64,000 bases of DNA from Gonapodya prolifera JEL478 (Eukaryota > Monoblepharomycota > Monoblepharidomycetes > Monoblepharidales > Gonapodyaceae), in NCBI GenBank assembly GCA_001574975.1, contig KQ965754.1:242098-306097 (forward strand), written 5' to 3'. The stretch's first letter is position 1. The number at the start of each line of letters is the position of its first letter. Shown here one piece after another: positions 20,849 through 33,399 of the stretch. A program made the translations under genes and the position numbers. The notes under the pieces were generated by a model. That model was not told the origin of the DNA and did not search any database. It saw only the letters and a list, made by a program, of their open reading frames with translations.

Positions 20849-21460
20849 ACCCTCCCCTGCTCGTTTCTCCTCTGGGGGCGGAGAATGGAGAATGGACTTT
20901 TTGACGCATGGGAGTGGATGAGGGAGAGATGGCAGGACGTCTTCTTTTTTCTTTCCTGTTCCCTTTCCTGGCACTTGCACTTGCCCTGCACCTCTCCTTT
21001 TACCCTCCAAACTCTCTACATATCTTCCTCCCTCCTCCCTCCTCGCCTTCCCGACTTCCGTTTTTGCTTCACGGCTTTCCCCATGCCTTTTCCTCTTTCC
21101 GCATTTGCACGGGTAATGCCTTTGCTCCCCTCCAACCACCCGCCCCCGCACTGTACCTATACCGCCTTCCCTGTCCCAGGGTGCGCGGGTGGATCTTCCG
21201 CTTTCGCAACCGATGCAGCTTTGATGGGACGTGCAACGTGTTTGGACCTTGTACGCTTTTGAACGACGACCGATGATGGTGTTATGGGAGATGCTAGAAC
21301 TGAAACAAGACTTGTATATATAGCCAATGATCTTTGCAAAAATCAATGGAAGGGTTTCTTTTTTGAATATGTAAAAGTGTGCGCTGAGTGGAGAGGGGTC
21401 TGTTGAGTTGTTCGTCTAGTGTTGGGCTTGCGTCATGGGCGGACTGTAGCGGAACTAACA
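20849..21460. other. 3' UTR and intergenic spacer, no gene seen
   Basis: Pyrimidine-rich (CTTTTTTCTTTCCTGTTCCC type) for about 250 bases after motif gene 3, then ordinary sequence. CpG density is normal here and falls sharply a little further on, which helps place the edge of the decayed repeat. Confidence 0.4.
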
Positions 21461-21469
21461 CTCGTGGAG

Positions 21470-24400
21470 GTTAGTCCACAAGCAAGACTTCCAGGTAGGA
21501 TGGGGCGAATAAGGTTGCCAAAAAGGTAGCCTTATATCTAGTTAAGATGCTTGATCTAGCAAGCCAGAATACACATCATAACCAGCACACTCTCTCTATC
21601 ACTGTCCACTCCACTCTAGTCCCTCACTGCTACTTACCCTTTGGATAGATCCCAGGAGACTGATCAAGTATCAGTTCTACCACAGGACTATCAATCCCAC
21701 ATTTTTTCTTTTTTGCACAACAATCAACAGCATACCCCACTACTATTGGGCTCCTACCACACTGTCCTGACTGCTTTCCTGCACACCTGCCTGGTCAAGC
21801 TTGCAGGTTTGTCCTGGCAGGTCGTGTGGGTCCTGGAAACCCAGTGGCTGAACAGACAAGGCGGTGTATGTGTGGTACCGAGCGTATGGCAGTATGGCTG
21901 CAGGACAAGTAGGACGAAAGAGAAAGGGAAATATGCCTGAGCAGTCCCACCTGCAAGATTGTGTGACCAGGTGGAAGGGAGATCAAAAGGTTAAGGTTAC
22001 ATCTTCACTCAGGCGGCAAGGTCAGATTGTAGGGTGGTGGATTCAGAGTGTGAAAGTGCAAGAAGGTTCACTAGTAGAGGGTAGTGCAGGCCAATGGGTG
22101 CAGTGTGCAAAAGGTGATGGTGCAAAGGTGTGGGAGGTGCACTCACAAGTCAGCTGGCAGTGTGGGTAGGATAGTGACAGAGGATCTGCACTGGTCCCTG
22201 CCCATCTGGCATCCCTGAAAGACAGACACAGTGTGTTGTTGTCTTGTAAAACCCTCCGCCAGGTACCAGGGGCATAGGTCTAGGTTGGGGTCAAAGTTGC
22301 CCCATCATCTTGCAGTGGTGACGCAAGAAAGGGCGCATGGGGACAGTCGACCCAACCTGCTTATCAGTTCAGCACTGTGGCCAGACGTGTCTGAATGGAA
22401 TTGTAAGAGTGCAGTGGCCAGAGAGTGGTGGATGGTAAAAGGAAAGGGCACAAGGGGCAAGTTGACCTGCACATGATCTGGTAATTATCTGCAGGACTGA
22501 TGGTGCATTTCACATTAAGCAGATGGACCGCAGAGCAGCATACCAGGGTTAGATTGGGGCCTGCCACTGCTGGGACAGTAAGGAATGTGCAGACCGCAAT
22601 GGTGTACGACAGGGAAGCATGGGAGGCGGTTGTGGCATGTGGTCAGGGTAAACAGGCTGTTAAGTGGGCAAGGTACTGTTCATGTGGAACACTCTTGTTG
22701 TTGGACTATGGGGGAGGTCATATGATCACAGGAGGGACTTCTGGCAGATTATCATCAGGATGCTGGTTGGTCTTGTTGCTTTGTTGGGGGGTACCACAAC
22801 ATAACAACGGTCAGACATAAGGACAGCACCAAGGTAGACTTCAACATGTTGTGTTCATGTTGCCATGAGCTTTTCAAGAGCTTGTGCCCAGTGGTGTCTT
22901 GGAGCAATGTGAACATTGGTTGTTGCCTGTGGTAAGAGTATTAATGGAAACTATCAGGAGTCTATGAAAGTTCTCAGGCAGGTGTACAGAAATCAGTTGC
23001 AATGCTGTGCAGACTAGCGGGGTGTGTAAACTTTACATCTTAGATCTTCACAATATGGATGAGCCCCCACTTGGTATCATTGCAATGTCGGTCATGAATC
23101 ACATTCTCTTCCCAACAACTCTTCACTTTTCACTAGACTGCTATTTTAAGCAGTGAAGTAATGTTGTATTTGCATGTAAGTGCATTTACAATTTTTGTTT
23201 CAAGTCCATTACTGTAGGTTGGATGCCACAAAATTGACATAAATGGTAGGAAACCATTTGGCTGTTGAAACTCAATGTCCCAATTTGGGTCATGGAGTGC
23301 AGCAAGTGCCAGCAGTATGGGGGTTTACGGAAACTGCTGGAATGCATTGGCAGGGGACAGGGCGGCTTATATATTCCAGCTCCAGTCCATTCTACAACGT
23401 GCCAGTAAGGGGCACAAATCAAACTTCAACCTTCACTTCCACTTCACAACCAATATTCAACTGCAAACCAGAGCTTGTCCTGGCATTCAACAACCTGCCA
23501 TGGGTGGTCTTCCTCCTAACATTGCAGGAGCCTTGAGTGGAGCAGTTAATAATACACTGTTTCAACTCAGTATTGCACAGCCTAGGACTGAACAAGTGAG
23601 TAAATGTGCCCCACCTGTTGTGATGACCACATTTACAATATATGCATAACATCCAGGTGAATGCAACACAGATCCTAAACATCCCCACCAGAACCAATAC
23701 AATCCTTCAGGGTGGCATCACTCAAGTCTCTGCAGGCCCAGGTGTGCATGTGCTACTCACTCCTGCCATGGTATCTACGCTAATCTGTTGCCCTTCTACA
23801 CAAACACTTGCTCCTGGGCGTCCAATATCTGTAGACCAGACCTCAACTTTTGGTATTATGCCACAATCCCTCTCAGCAAACGTCCCAGAGACATTACCCT
23901 GGATACAGAATTTCCTTGCAACAGGAAAATTCCCCAATGCCAATGTGGCCACGAATGTCCTTCAGAATCACCAAATGGGCTTACAGGTCCAGGCACACCT
24001 ACAAGGAGGTGGAACTGTGCAACCAGGAACTCAGCCTGACTTCCCTGTTTGGCCGCAGGGGTTGACTCAGCTCCGATCTGCTCAGATTGTTATGCAACTG
24101 GCAACTCAGGGGTGAACCACCAGTGGCACTTCTTCAAATCTCAAATTAATTCTTACCAACAGTCAGAGAGCTGGAGTAAGAGAGCAGATGGAACAGCTGA
24201 TGAGGGACAAGTTCTTGGGAATATCAAGACGCTCATAGGTCTGGTAGAATAGACAAACAGTTTAAATCAGCATCTGAAAGCCTATGTACCAAGGCTACTT
24301 AACACTGTGAGTGTCTTACTACATGAGACCTTTACTCTCTGATGCAATGAACTGGTGTGGGCAGGCCGCCAAAGTGGAAAGACAGCAAGTTTACATTCTC

Positions 24401-25680
24401 CAAAACAAGGATGAGTGGCTCTTTATCCCAGAAGACCTCAAAGAAGTACAGATTAACTTTGAAAAGTGGGGCACTCAGGCAACTAAACAGCTCAAGAATC
24501 TTGGTGTGAGCTGGACAACACTTAATGCAACAGTATTGGGAGTTGCGCCTTATACTGCAAACCCACCCAAAGGCTCAGTCCAACCTTATGGCAATGTGGA
24601 TGTCTCACTTGAGGCTACAAGATCAGGACTGCAGTCAAATGCAACAATGCTTGAGCCTGGAGACAGTCTTTCCATCAACTGACTCAAGGCTGAGGAATTA
24701 CATGTTGACAAACCAAACAAGTGCCCCACACCAAAGTTTGGCATTGACCCTGCAGATCCTGCACCAATGGAAGGCATGGACACACCAGAGTCTGTTGTGA
24801 ATTTAAGCTTGTGAGATGAAGTGCCATGTCGGAACCCAAGATTGAGGAGGAATTAATGCCGTCACATGGTTTAACCCCTGAGTCACCTGTAGAGTGGAAG
24901 AGGGCAGATGTGGCACTGAATGGAGAGGTGGACCTGGTTTTGTAGGGCAGCCAGCAACTCATGGCACCTGCCCATGAGGAGCACATCACACAAACCATCA
25001 TGGGGCCTGTTGAGTTTGCAACACCTGGGGCAGAAGTCTCATTTGAACCATTTGAGGACCCAGGCTCCAAGGCATGTGAAGGCATCACCAGTTCTACAGC
25101 ATATGGGATGGCAGTGGAGGATGCTGAATCTATTGATACACTACCACCCCCAGTCAGGGTGCTGCCACGTCCATTGCAACAATGTCTGCAATTGAAGGTC
25201 TCTGTCAGCAACTTGGACTTGTGAGGGACACTCTGAGACACAATTGGTCAGAAGCCAAAGTGCAAGAGTGGCAGCACAAACTAGGGTTGGCAAGTTTGAG
25301 GCAAGAAGTGGACAACCTATGGGATTCATGCAACTGGGAGTCAAAACTCTCTATTATTATTGTAGTTGGTGTAGTTTCTTGATTCATTTGGAATCAGTTT
25401 AGGGATAGCTGGTAATGAAAGGAAATTACTGGATATGTGATGTCAAATGAAAAATCCATGTTTGTTCTAGTTTGGCAAGCTGTGGAATGTGAACATGCCC
25501 CTTCAATCAAACTTCAACTCCCCTCTCCACATCCTTGCACCTGCTCCCACTCTCCAATCTCTCCAACCTCTGCCCCCGCCCCCCGCCCCCCGCCTGCTCT
25601 CTCCCAGGCCCCTGGCCTCCCCTCAGGCCTTGATCACAACAGACTTGAGTTTCCCAGCCCAAATCACTGAGTGCATCAGC
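21470..25680. repeat. CpG-depleted, decayed repeat or transposon relic, unclassified
   Basis: Composition changes abruptly: I count 10 CG dinucleotides in 22021-22980 (960 bases), against several tens expected at this GC content and found in neighbours, with matching excess of TG and CA. This is the scar of CpG methylation and deamination. Short open stretches survive in shifting frames, for example 23642-24115, 24311-24682 (LPEDLKEVQINFEKW-like) and a coiled segment near 25182-25382, but none shows a transposase, reverse transcriptase or integrase motif that I can name. Near 21530 a TATATCTAG stretch resembles an LTR promoter. No matching terminal repeats were found by eye. Confidence 0.6.
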
Positions 25681-26109
25681 TTATTCTAGACGACGTTGTA
25701 CCTCTGTGAAGGTTGAGAGCGGAAACGGGAACATGGGGATTGACGTGTGCTGTTAGATGTGCTCTCAAGAAAATTAAACCCCATAAACATTATACATATG
25801 TCGGTGCAAAAACAATTTGATGTGACAGCTGGCTGCTCGGAAGCGAGGTCGGACAAAAGAAAAGAAAGCATTACAAATGTGATTTTGCAATGGAAATGTT
25901 TGGGAAACGAAACGGGACAATATTCAACTCCACACTAATTGCTTTTCTATTTTTACATCAATAAGTCCACTACTAGAACAGAAGTACAAATGAAATAAGC
26001 ATTTTCCACCAAATCGACTGAGTTCTAGAGTAGAAACTCTCCAAAAAGTCCAATTATTCCATCCCCAGAATTGACACCCCCCCCCTCCCCAAACGGAGCT
26101 CAGTCCTTA
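25681..26109. other. AT-rich spacer, no gene seen
   Basis: Follows the decayed repeat and contains the 3' flank of the FSP1-like gene. CpG content returns to normal within it. No open frame with coding character. Confidence 0.4.
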
Positions 26110-27736
26110 TCACGCCATTGCACTCGGCACATGCATACCCCTTCCGCCATACGGATGCCCATGGTCGTGCGCATGCCCGTGGTGCCCGCCATGATTGTGT
26201 TCGTGTCCGCGGTGGTGATCGTGGTGACGCCCGTGATGTCCATGATGTCCACGATGTCTTCGGCCGCCCCGTCTCTCACGATCACTGCCTTCGCCCTCAC
26301 CTTCACCTTCACCCCTACGCCCACCTCGCCAGCCACCCCAGCCACCTAGACCCAAAAACCCAAATCTGCCCTGCGTACTCTCGGAATCGCGGTGCCCAAG
26401 ACGTCGCCAGATCCTTCCCGCGCCCAGATTCTCCCCACCCTTGGCACGGTACGGCCGCTCCGAAGCCTCAGCACGCCCAGCCTCGTCGATCCTTGCAAAC
26501 ACGTCCGCAGTGTGTCCCATCGTGAGGTGGATCTTTGCTCCCATCGCTACACCTTGTTCCAACTCGTCCGCGGTGGGGGGTGCGCGTCCCTTGGCTTCTC
26601 GGCGCGCCATGGCCAGAATGTTTTCTGCGGCAATGCCAGCCTGTCGCATCCCCTCCTTGGCGGTCTTGTGCGGGTGGTTGGTGACGTCTCCAACCGCGAA
26701 GATGTGTGGGTGGGAGGGTGAATGGATTTGCGACGTTGCGAGGGTGGGAATGAACCCAGAGGCGTTTAGGATGTGCGGGAAATGTTGACGGAGAGCGGAA
26801 GTGTTGGGTGTGAGGCCCGTGCAGAGAATCTGGGGTGTGGAGCGGAGGGGTGTCAGGACGATGATAGGTTTGAAGTTGGGGTTGAATCACGAAAGTCATT
26901 GCACATACCTGAAGGTCAGACACAATTTCACTTCCCGATGTTGTCTTGACCTGCCGAGCGACACCATCTTTTGGGAATCCACCAGATGGTACAACCACAC
27001 GTTCTCCCTTGATTTGCTGCACGCCGAGGCGTCCCAACACATTGGTCAGCACTCTATCGAGCTCCCCGCCGTAAAGCCCAAAGTATTTGTCCCTTGAATG
27101 CGCCAGGGTGACCTTCTTGGCCGCACCATACTTGTCAGCGATCTCCGCGGCGAGCTCCACTCCGGACCCTCCCCCGCCAACGACGAGAATGCTGCGGGCG
27201 TGCTGAATCTTGTCCTGCCAGTCCTTGAGCTCACGAACGGAGTCCTGTTTCGTACCCGTGTCCGAGAGAGACGTGGGGCTGGGGTGGGTCGCACCGGCTG
27301 CGTAGATCAGATACTTGAACGGAACGACCGTGGTTGGTTCTGTTCTGCCAAGTTGCACAGGCCGATCCACCACGACATAATCTGGCGCCACTTGGACGGC
27401 TTTACAGCGCAACACGAGTCCATCTTCCGGGCTGGCGAAGAGCCTGTCGTAGGGTATGAACAGCGAGTCCTCGAAGCCGGACAGGACCGCTGCGCGCGGG
27501 AACGCGAAAGCAAAGTGGAACGTGGAGCGCGGTTCAATGAGGACGACGCGATGGGATTGAGGGAGACGGCCTTTAAGACCGTTTACTGCGGCGACGCCTG
27601 CGATAGGGTGGGGAAAGGTTCAGAGCTTCGCTTGCGGAGAGGGAGATTGGCCAAGACAGCGAGGGTACCCACCTGCGAACGAGCCGCCGACGACAACGAC
27701 ATTCTTGTAGTCAGCCGGAGACGGTATCACGTTCAT
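26110..27736 (-). CDS. FSP1/AIFM2-like NAD(P)H oxidoreductase with histidine-rich C-terminal tail
   Basis: A class of FAD-dependent pyridine nucleotide-disulphide oxidoreductases related to AIF, Ndi-type enzymes and FSP1, which reduce quinones with NAD(P)H. Met 27736 leads into YKNVVVVGGSFAG (FAD-binding beta-alpha-beta). A GTGGGTAC donor follows. Exon 2 has LPQSHRVVLIEPRSTFHFAF, AAVLSGFEDSLFIPY, YLIYAAGATHPS and the second Rossmann motif SILVVGGGGSGVELAAEI. After an intron (donor GTATGTGC near 26910) come ILCTGLTPNTS and IFAVGDVTNHPHKTAKEG (FAD-contacting GD). The protein then adds a Gly/Glu/Arg linker and a tail with about 19 histidines in about 45 residues (HHGHHGRHHDHH and similar, 26113-26290), absent from the usual family and suited to binding zinc, copper or nickel. 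Confidence 0.88.
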
Positions 27737-28053
27737 TGCTTCGACTGCGTTGAATGGATCGATTGCTTGGGACACGGGATTGGCAAGTGCACTGGAGAAT
27801 GCGGCTAGAGTTTAGTGAGTCCTCGCTGCTCTTTTATGTCTCCAGGCGTGCGCATGCGCTAGCGTAACGCGGAACGGGTTGCTTGCTAGGAGCTGCGGAC
27901 CTCCTGCGGCCACATCCGTTTCATCTGTTCAGCCGGCGGGTCAGGAGCACCAACCAAACAAGTGTCCCTAAATACCACTTCGACCGCAAAGAACCGGAAG
28001 AACATAATCTAAATCTAAAGGCCGTTGCGGATCCAGACCAACCACAATTCCCT

Positions 28054-29747
28054 TTACACCCTCGCAGAGACGGTTCGCTTTTTGGAATTGAGTATCAAAC
28101 GAATCTCAGCCGCAATAAGGTTGGCTGCAAGCACCGTCATGGTGATGTGAAGTCAGAGCGTTCCAAATCACCAATTCATGTCGCGTGCGAATGTCACTTA
28201 CCAACTGAATCCGGCTTCTCTTGCACAACCATATGATCGCTTCCTTCAACCCACCGATGAGTGCCGTTGCGAAGTCTATCAAAAATGGCGAGATCCTTCG
28301 CCACCTTCTTCGTGGGGTCCGATTCCAAAGGGAGTAAAAACTTGAGCTGCCCAGACTGAGATCCGGACACAACCATAACGGGTGTCGTAATCGTATTAAG
28401 GTTGTGCCAGACAGACTGAAGCGATGGTTTTGGTACAATAAGAAGTTATGATTGATGCGTCACACAAGTTTTGCTGTACTTACGTCGGTTGTCTTGCTGT
28501 CACCAGCGAAGACGGCCTATTCAACCAGTTTTTTCGCCAGATGAGCAAGTATCCACCAAGTTTGCGAAAGACACTCGGTTCTCACTGCTTCTTGATCCTT
28601 CGGTGTTTTCAACACCCATCGGGCAGGCTTCACTTTCCCAGCAGTGAGCAGCTCCTCGGATATGACCGATCCCGCTTCATCAACAGGGATTATTCCATCA
28701 TCCACGTATGCTCTCAGTGAAGTAGTATCCCAGCGCTTGTAAAATCCGGGCCGAGATGTCCAGGTGTTGAATGCTGCGTCTCTGTACTTGTCAAAGTGGT
28801 GCTGTTGGAGAGTTTGGGGAAAATGAACAGACGAAAAGCGAACGTACCTGGATTCAAACGTATCCCTCCTTTTCATCGCAAGTTGCGCGTTCAAATTGAC
28901 CTTTTCCTGTAGTGACTGATCCTGGAGTTTCGGGAATACAACTGGCTCTATCGCGATGATGCGATCAAACACATTTGGACGCATAATCTCAAGATAAAGC
29001 GCGCAGCAACCCCCGAATGAGTGCCCGACGCCTTGCATTGGAGAGGTCTCCATAAACTATGTTGCAGCGGGGGAACCTAAAACGGCACGTTCACGCACCT
29101 AGCAAGGAAGACGTTGACCCCTTGAGCTGTAAAAAGTCCACGACAGAAGCTAAATCCCGGCCTCCGATTCGCCAGTCCTTTCAGAGCACAACATGTCACC
29201 AACGTTTGTCATTCACCATACCGAAGAAATGGCCGAACGAACTCGTCGCACTTACAAATAGCGTTGGCCTGTAATGCTTGTTTATCTGAGCAGAGTCACC
29301 GTGATTTCTGGCGTCCCTGTTCACGTTGGGTCCCGTCGTTGAGACGTGAAGGAGGATTCACTTGAATCCCAATGATTCTTACCAAGCAACAACGATACCG
29401 ACACGTTGCAGTTCTTCCTCGGACAAAAGATCGAAGAGTTTCTTTGCAACGACTCTCCAAGGACCCTTGCCCACGCCGTTCGGATGCGTGAGCAGGATGT
29501 TCACTTTATTGGCACCCCGATACTACAAGGGACAGGGATATCATGGTCGTCTAAGACGCAGAAGACGGCATCGGAACTGAGAACTCACTCCTGGGCCCGA
29601 ATCCCTCCCCGGAAGTGTGTAAGCCTCGACGACGATTCGGCAATCCGGATCCGACGATGGGCACACATACTGATGGACTACGAGCCCAGAGTACAGAAAC
29701 GAGGAGCGAAAAGCTTTCGCGGGTGCTAACGGAGATTGCGAGCTCAT
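28054..29747 (-). CDS. Alpha/beta hydrolase, LPX1-like
   Basis: Start Met 29747 (MSSQSPLAPAKAF). Exons in order: VEAYTLPGRDSGPG; VNILLTHPNGVGKGPWRVVA (oxyanion-hole strand, about 29440-29510); a segment with RNHGDSAQINKHYRP (about 29290-29340); DWRIGGRDLASVVDFLQLKG; VGHSFGGCCALYLEIMRP (nucleophile elbow GHSFG, Ser about 29020); IIAIEPVVFP; a lid with FYKRWDTTSLRAYVDDGI; PVMVVSGSQSGQLKFLLP; and RWVEGSDHMVVQEKPD with the catalytic His. A last exon gives ANLIAAEIRLIL and ends at TAA 28054. The DQVNHGDSA-like, GHSxGG and IEPVV motifs resemble yeast Lpx1, a peroxisomal lipase, but no SKL-type C-terminus is seen (it ends VSARV), so peroxisomal location is not supported. The substrate is unknown. 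Confidence 0.85.
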
Positions 29748-30072
29748 GGGTGAGGTTTGCGACTGATAAAACTCGAAAGCGAATCCGGAATTAGTGAAGG
29801 TTCAGTTGGATGGAAAAAATTGATAAGGATGGCAATAGTATCAGCGGTCAAAATGCGAATTGAAATCCCATCGAATTGTATGTCAAGCATTCAAGCATAA
29901 CTGTACAGGACAAAACTAATTGCAATGCCAAAGCAATCTGAAACATTCAGTCTAAAACGTGTATCAACGGGCACTCGCACCCTCCCAGCACTGCCAGAAG
30001 ATGGAGGCCACCAAGCTGAGCACATCGTTCAATCCATCATCCCATCTCTCCTCCCTGTACAAATTTCCACGC
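29748..30072. other. Short intergenic spacer, nothing seen
   Basis: AT-richer gap between the hydrolase start and the ISCU stop. It should hold the hydrolase promoter; no motif stands out. Confidence 0.4.
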
Positions 30073-31045
30073 TCACGCCGCAACCGCTTCCCGTCGTACC
30101 GCTTCCGACTCGACGTTTGCCGCCTTCATCTGTTGCCGCAGCTCCCGCTTCGCCTCCCAGTCCTTTACGGCGGACTTGATGGCGTCCTCGGCAAGCACTA
30201 AAGTAGCATGAAGGGGTGGTCACGATCAACACAAGACCGCTATATCTCAGATTCCGTTGATGATACTCACTGCTACAGTGCAGCTTCACAGGCGGTAGTC
30301 GAAGCTCCTTTGCGATATCGGTGTTCTTCACGGCCGTCTTCGCATCCCACACCTGTTCGGGAGAGGGAAGAGGTCATTAACAGAGCTGCACCATGTGACT
30401 GGAGAAGAACGCGCAAACACCATGTGACGGATCCTAAATTGATAAGCATTCCACGATGCACGCACGTACAGCCCGTGATGCTGCTCTCGTACCCTCAATG
30501 TAAAATGAACCCTTCACCATCAAAGGTACGTTCCATTCCGCTGGGATCGCGATAGCGGAACTCAGACATGAGCCGAATATTCACCTTCATTCCCTTAATT
30601 TTTTCCGTCACCAGAGAGCTGCTTGCGATAGCACTCCCGCACCCGAACGTCTTGAACTTCACATCTCGGATCTCTCCCGTTTCCTCGTCCACCAGGATCT
30701 GCAGTTTCATCACATCGCCACAGGCGGGTGCGCCAACGAGTCCAGTTCCGACATGCACCGAGGACTTGGGCAAGCTCCCTACGTTTCGGGGCCTTTCGTA
30801 ATGGTCGATAACCTGGACAAGAAAACGAATCTCTAGCACCACGTAGCAGGCATAGAAGGTACATTCCTTTCCCCTTCTACAACCCAAAGGCAAGTGCTCA
30901 CCTTCTCGTGGTAGAGTCTCGCCGACGTCCTCTGAATCCGCCGAGAGGTCGCACTTGTGACGGCACGGGACATAGCGGGAGCTGAGCCGAGTAAGTGGCC
31001 GAGAGTAGCGAGCGCAGGCTGCATGATGTGGGATGATTGGCTCAT
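30073..31045 (-). CDS. ISU1: ISCU/Isu1, mitochondrial iron-sulphur cluster scaffold
   Basis: Scaffold on which Nfs1-Isd11 and frataxin build [2Fe-2S] clusters. Arg/Ser-rich mitochondrial presequence (start 31045 or 31024, ending TSARLYHEK), donor GTGAGCAC, then VIDHYERPRNVGSLPKSS with GLVGAPACGDVMKLQI (first cluster Cys), IRDVKFKTFGCGSAIASSS (second Cys), LVTEKIKGMK, intron, DAKTAVKNTDIAKELRL and PPVKLHCS (third Cys, with the LPPVK Hsp70-binding motif), intron, MLAEDAIKSAVKDWEAKREL. The C-terminus carries an extra basic/Ala tail (ESEAVRREAVAA) to TGA 30073. All ligands are present. It is divergent from the DsbA-like gene across about 410 bp. Confidence 0.96.
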
Positions 31046-31456
31046 TGCGAGTGGTAGGTGATTTGAACTTTTGGTTTTGCGGGGGCACTCAAAAATTCTG
31101 GCACGTTTGAAATGAGTGGTGCCAATGCTGCAACCTGATTGGCCCATTGCTCCGATTGGCTGAAATCCCCGGCGCCCCAAAACGAAATTCTGAGTTCTCG
31201 CAGTTGGAGCACTTTCTACGATTTAGAAAATATTTTCAATAATGATGAGATGATGTATCAGCTACTTATACCACTCGACCAAGTATTTTTGAAAAAGATT
31301 ATATACTTGACGCTTTCTCAGAAACCATCCACAGAAGCTCAATTAAACCAACAAAATGTGCTGAGTTGTATTTGTGCTGAATTGTTACCTTGACTTGGAA
31401 TGGAATGAAGCAACCCACCCAAACTGTCTCCCATCCACCTCCAGCTCGAACCTTCG

Positions 31457-32781
31457 ATGGTGGAACCCGCCCCCCTCGCAGTCACCGTCGATTTTTACCA
31501 CGACGTCACTTGCCCGTGGTCGTTTATCGGAAAGCGCAGGTGGGGCTCCTGCTGTCGGCATCGGAAGAATCCATGAGTTCTTAAAACTTGCCCGATAGAC
31601 TTGATCGTGTCCTCCAAGCCATCTCCGCCGCATCGTCAAGCTCGTCTGACGCTACCCTCGATCGCTCGACGCCCCCACCAGTGTCCGTTCGAGCGGATTT
31701 CCACCCATTCTTCATAAACCCATCCCATCGATTGGAAGGAGCGCCGGCGTCGTGGGACGCACGAAGTGAACGGGTTAGACGGGAAGTTGTAAAAGGGAGG
31801 ATTGAGAGGCTGAAAGAAGTGGCGCGGGAGGACGGAGTGCAGGTGTGTTCGAAGTTGCAGGATGTTCGTTATTGATGTGGGCTGTACTCTCCTGATATCT
31901 CCAGCTGAAACTCCGGACGGATCCCTCACTTGCACCAGCCTCTTCTGCACCCGGCGTCTCCGGCCATGCGGAGCCTGACCCGTTCGACAGACCGAAGACA
32001 CTAAAAGCCCATCGTCTGGTCCTCTTTGCTCGTGACGAAGCGCGCCGCCACGCGGCTTCCAAGGAGCAGCGACGCCAAGCTGCAAACGCTTGGGTTACAC
32101 AGATGGCGAGGATTTTCGGGGGACGGAGGTCGGATGGGTCGTTGAAGGTCGATGGGAAATTACGTGGGTCCACAATCTTGAGGGACCCGGGGGACGCGGC
32201 GGCTTCCAAAATGTTAGACCTACTGGCGTCTGCGTATTGGGAGCGAGGCGAGGATATTGGGAACGACAGGGTGTTAGTGAGGTGGGGTAAGGTGAGCTGC
32301 CGCAGCGATTTAATCAGGATCTCCACCCGGCATTCACCTGTGTGACTTCCTTACGAAATTAGAGAGTGGGGCTTGATGCACACCGCGTCGGATCGTTTCT
32401 ATCATCGAACCGGCTGGCTGATGCAGTTTTGACGGACGAACAGAATGGGAGGAGGCTTCTGGGCATTACGGGATCACCTTGGCTCAAATTTAGCTTGGAA
32501 CAGGGTGGACGAACCGTGTCCTTCGATGTGGCAGGAGCACAGGACGTTGGGTAAGTTCGATGTTTACCTATTATAGTCCTGCTTTGTTCACTGCCTGACG
32601 AAACATGCTACATTGCAGTACGATGCTGAGGATGCTTTCTCGAGCGTTCGAAAAGCTTGGGTCTGCCAGGCTTCGAAGTAACGTTGGCTCTGAGCTCTCC
32701 GTCTCGTCTGGTGTCGGCTCAGTGGATGAGGATGCGGAGGACGACGGTGCGGTGCTTGGATTCGTCGGAGCGAGACTTTAA
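31457..32781 (+). CDS. DsbA-fold thioredoxin-like oxidoreductase (FrnE type)
   Basis: Met 31457 begins MVEPAPLAVTVDFYHDVTCP then WSFIGKRR, the N-terminal strand and CPWS active-site motif of the DSBA/FrnE family, where the second Cys is often Ser. Exons continue with FHPFFINPSHRLEGAPASWD, ERVRREVVKGRIERLKEVAR, an intron, FDRPKTLKAHRLVLFARDEA (the helical insertion), DLLASAYWERGEDIGNDRVL, an intron, RVGLDAHRVGSFLSSN, GITGSPWLKFSLEQ (the cis-Pro-equivalent GxxxxP) and AQDVG, then TMLRMLSRAFEKLG with a Ser/acidic tail, stop at 32781. Likely cytosolic or mitochondrial; no signal peptide. The reaction is not predictable beyond thiol redox or isomerase chemistry. Confidence 0.85.
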
Positions 32782-33399
32782 GGCTATGAGCTTCTCAGAT
32801 GAGATTTGTAAAGGGAACTTTTTGGTAACTTTGAACTTCCAGCTATTTCTGAAAAAATGATAGGTTTGAGGATGTACATAAATGGGATTTTCTGTTTTAC
32901 AGCAACGGACTAGTACTTGGCCGTCTGTCTGCGTTACGATTCCCTGAAAATGAGAGAAGGAAGTGGATCCCGTGTATGTATTGTGGCTGCCAGATAATGG
33001 GTACCTTGTTCTTGTGAGGTGGGAAGCTGACAACATATTCGGGGATGGGGAGGGGATGTGGAAGCAAGTTTGGAGAGCAAAAAGAAACCCATGGAATGTC
33101 GGGTTTGGGTTCTGATGCGGTCCAAGTGTACGTAGTTTTGATCATACTCAGTATGAGTCGACGAAATATTCATATCAAAGCAGATATCAAAGTCACGGTG
33201 GTGTGTCTCATCGCCCACCGCTCATTAAATGTTGAGGTGCTGCTTTCAGTGGGCATCCGGCCGTCTCCATCGACTGAGAATCATATCGGTGTGTTTTTAG
33301 TACAACCTTTCTTAATATTGATCAGTTATAACATTGATGAGCGCTCACCAACGGTAAGACTTTCGTTCTACGATCACTTTCGCTCCTCCCCAACACCAT
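32782..33399. other. Intergenic, no gene seen
   Basis: 3' flanks of the convergent DsbA-like gene and the F-box pseudogene. Only short AT-rich open frames with no coding character. Confidence 0.4.

Noticed and set aside
19820-21346. 508-codon minus-strand open frame
   Set aside because: Antisense to motif gene 3 over GC-rich sequence; no domain, and the plus strand has the conserved motif and splice sites.
21470-25680. Naming the CpG-poor relic as a specific transposon family
   Set aside because: No transposase, RT, integrase or helicase motif could be recognised in any frame, nor terminal repeats by eye.
28054-29747. Peroxisomal targeting of the LPX1-like hydrolase
   Set aside because: The inferred C-terminus is not SKL-like and no PTS2 is evident, so only the fold and motifs support the similarity.
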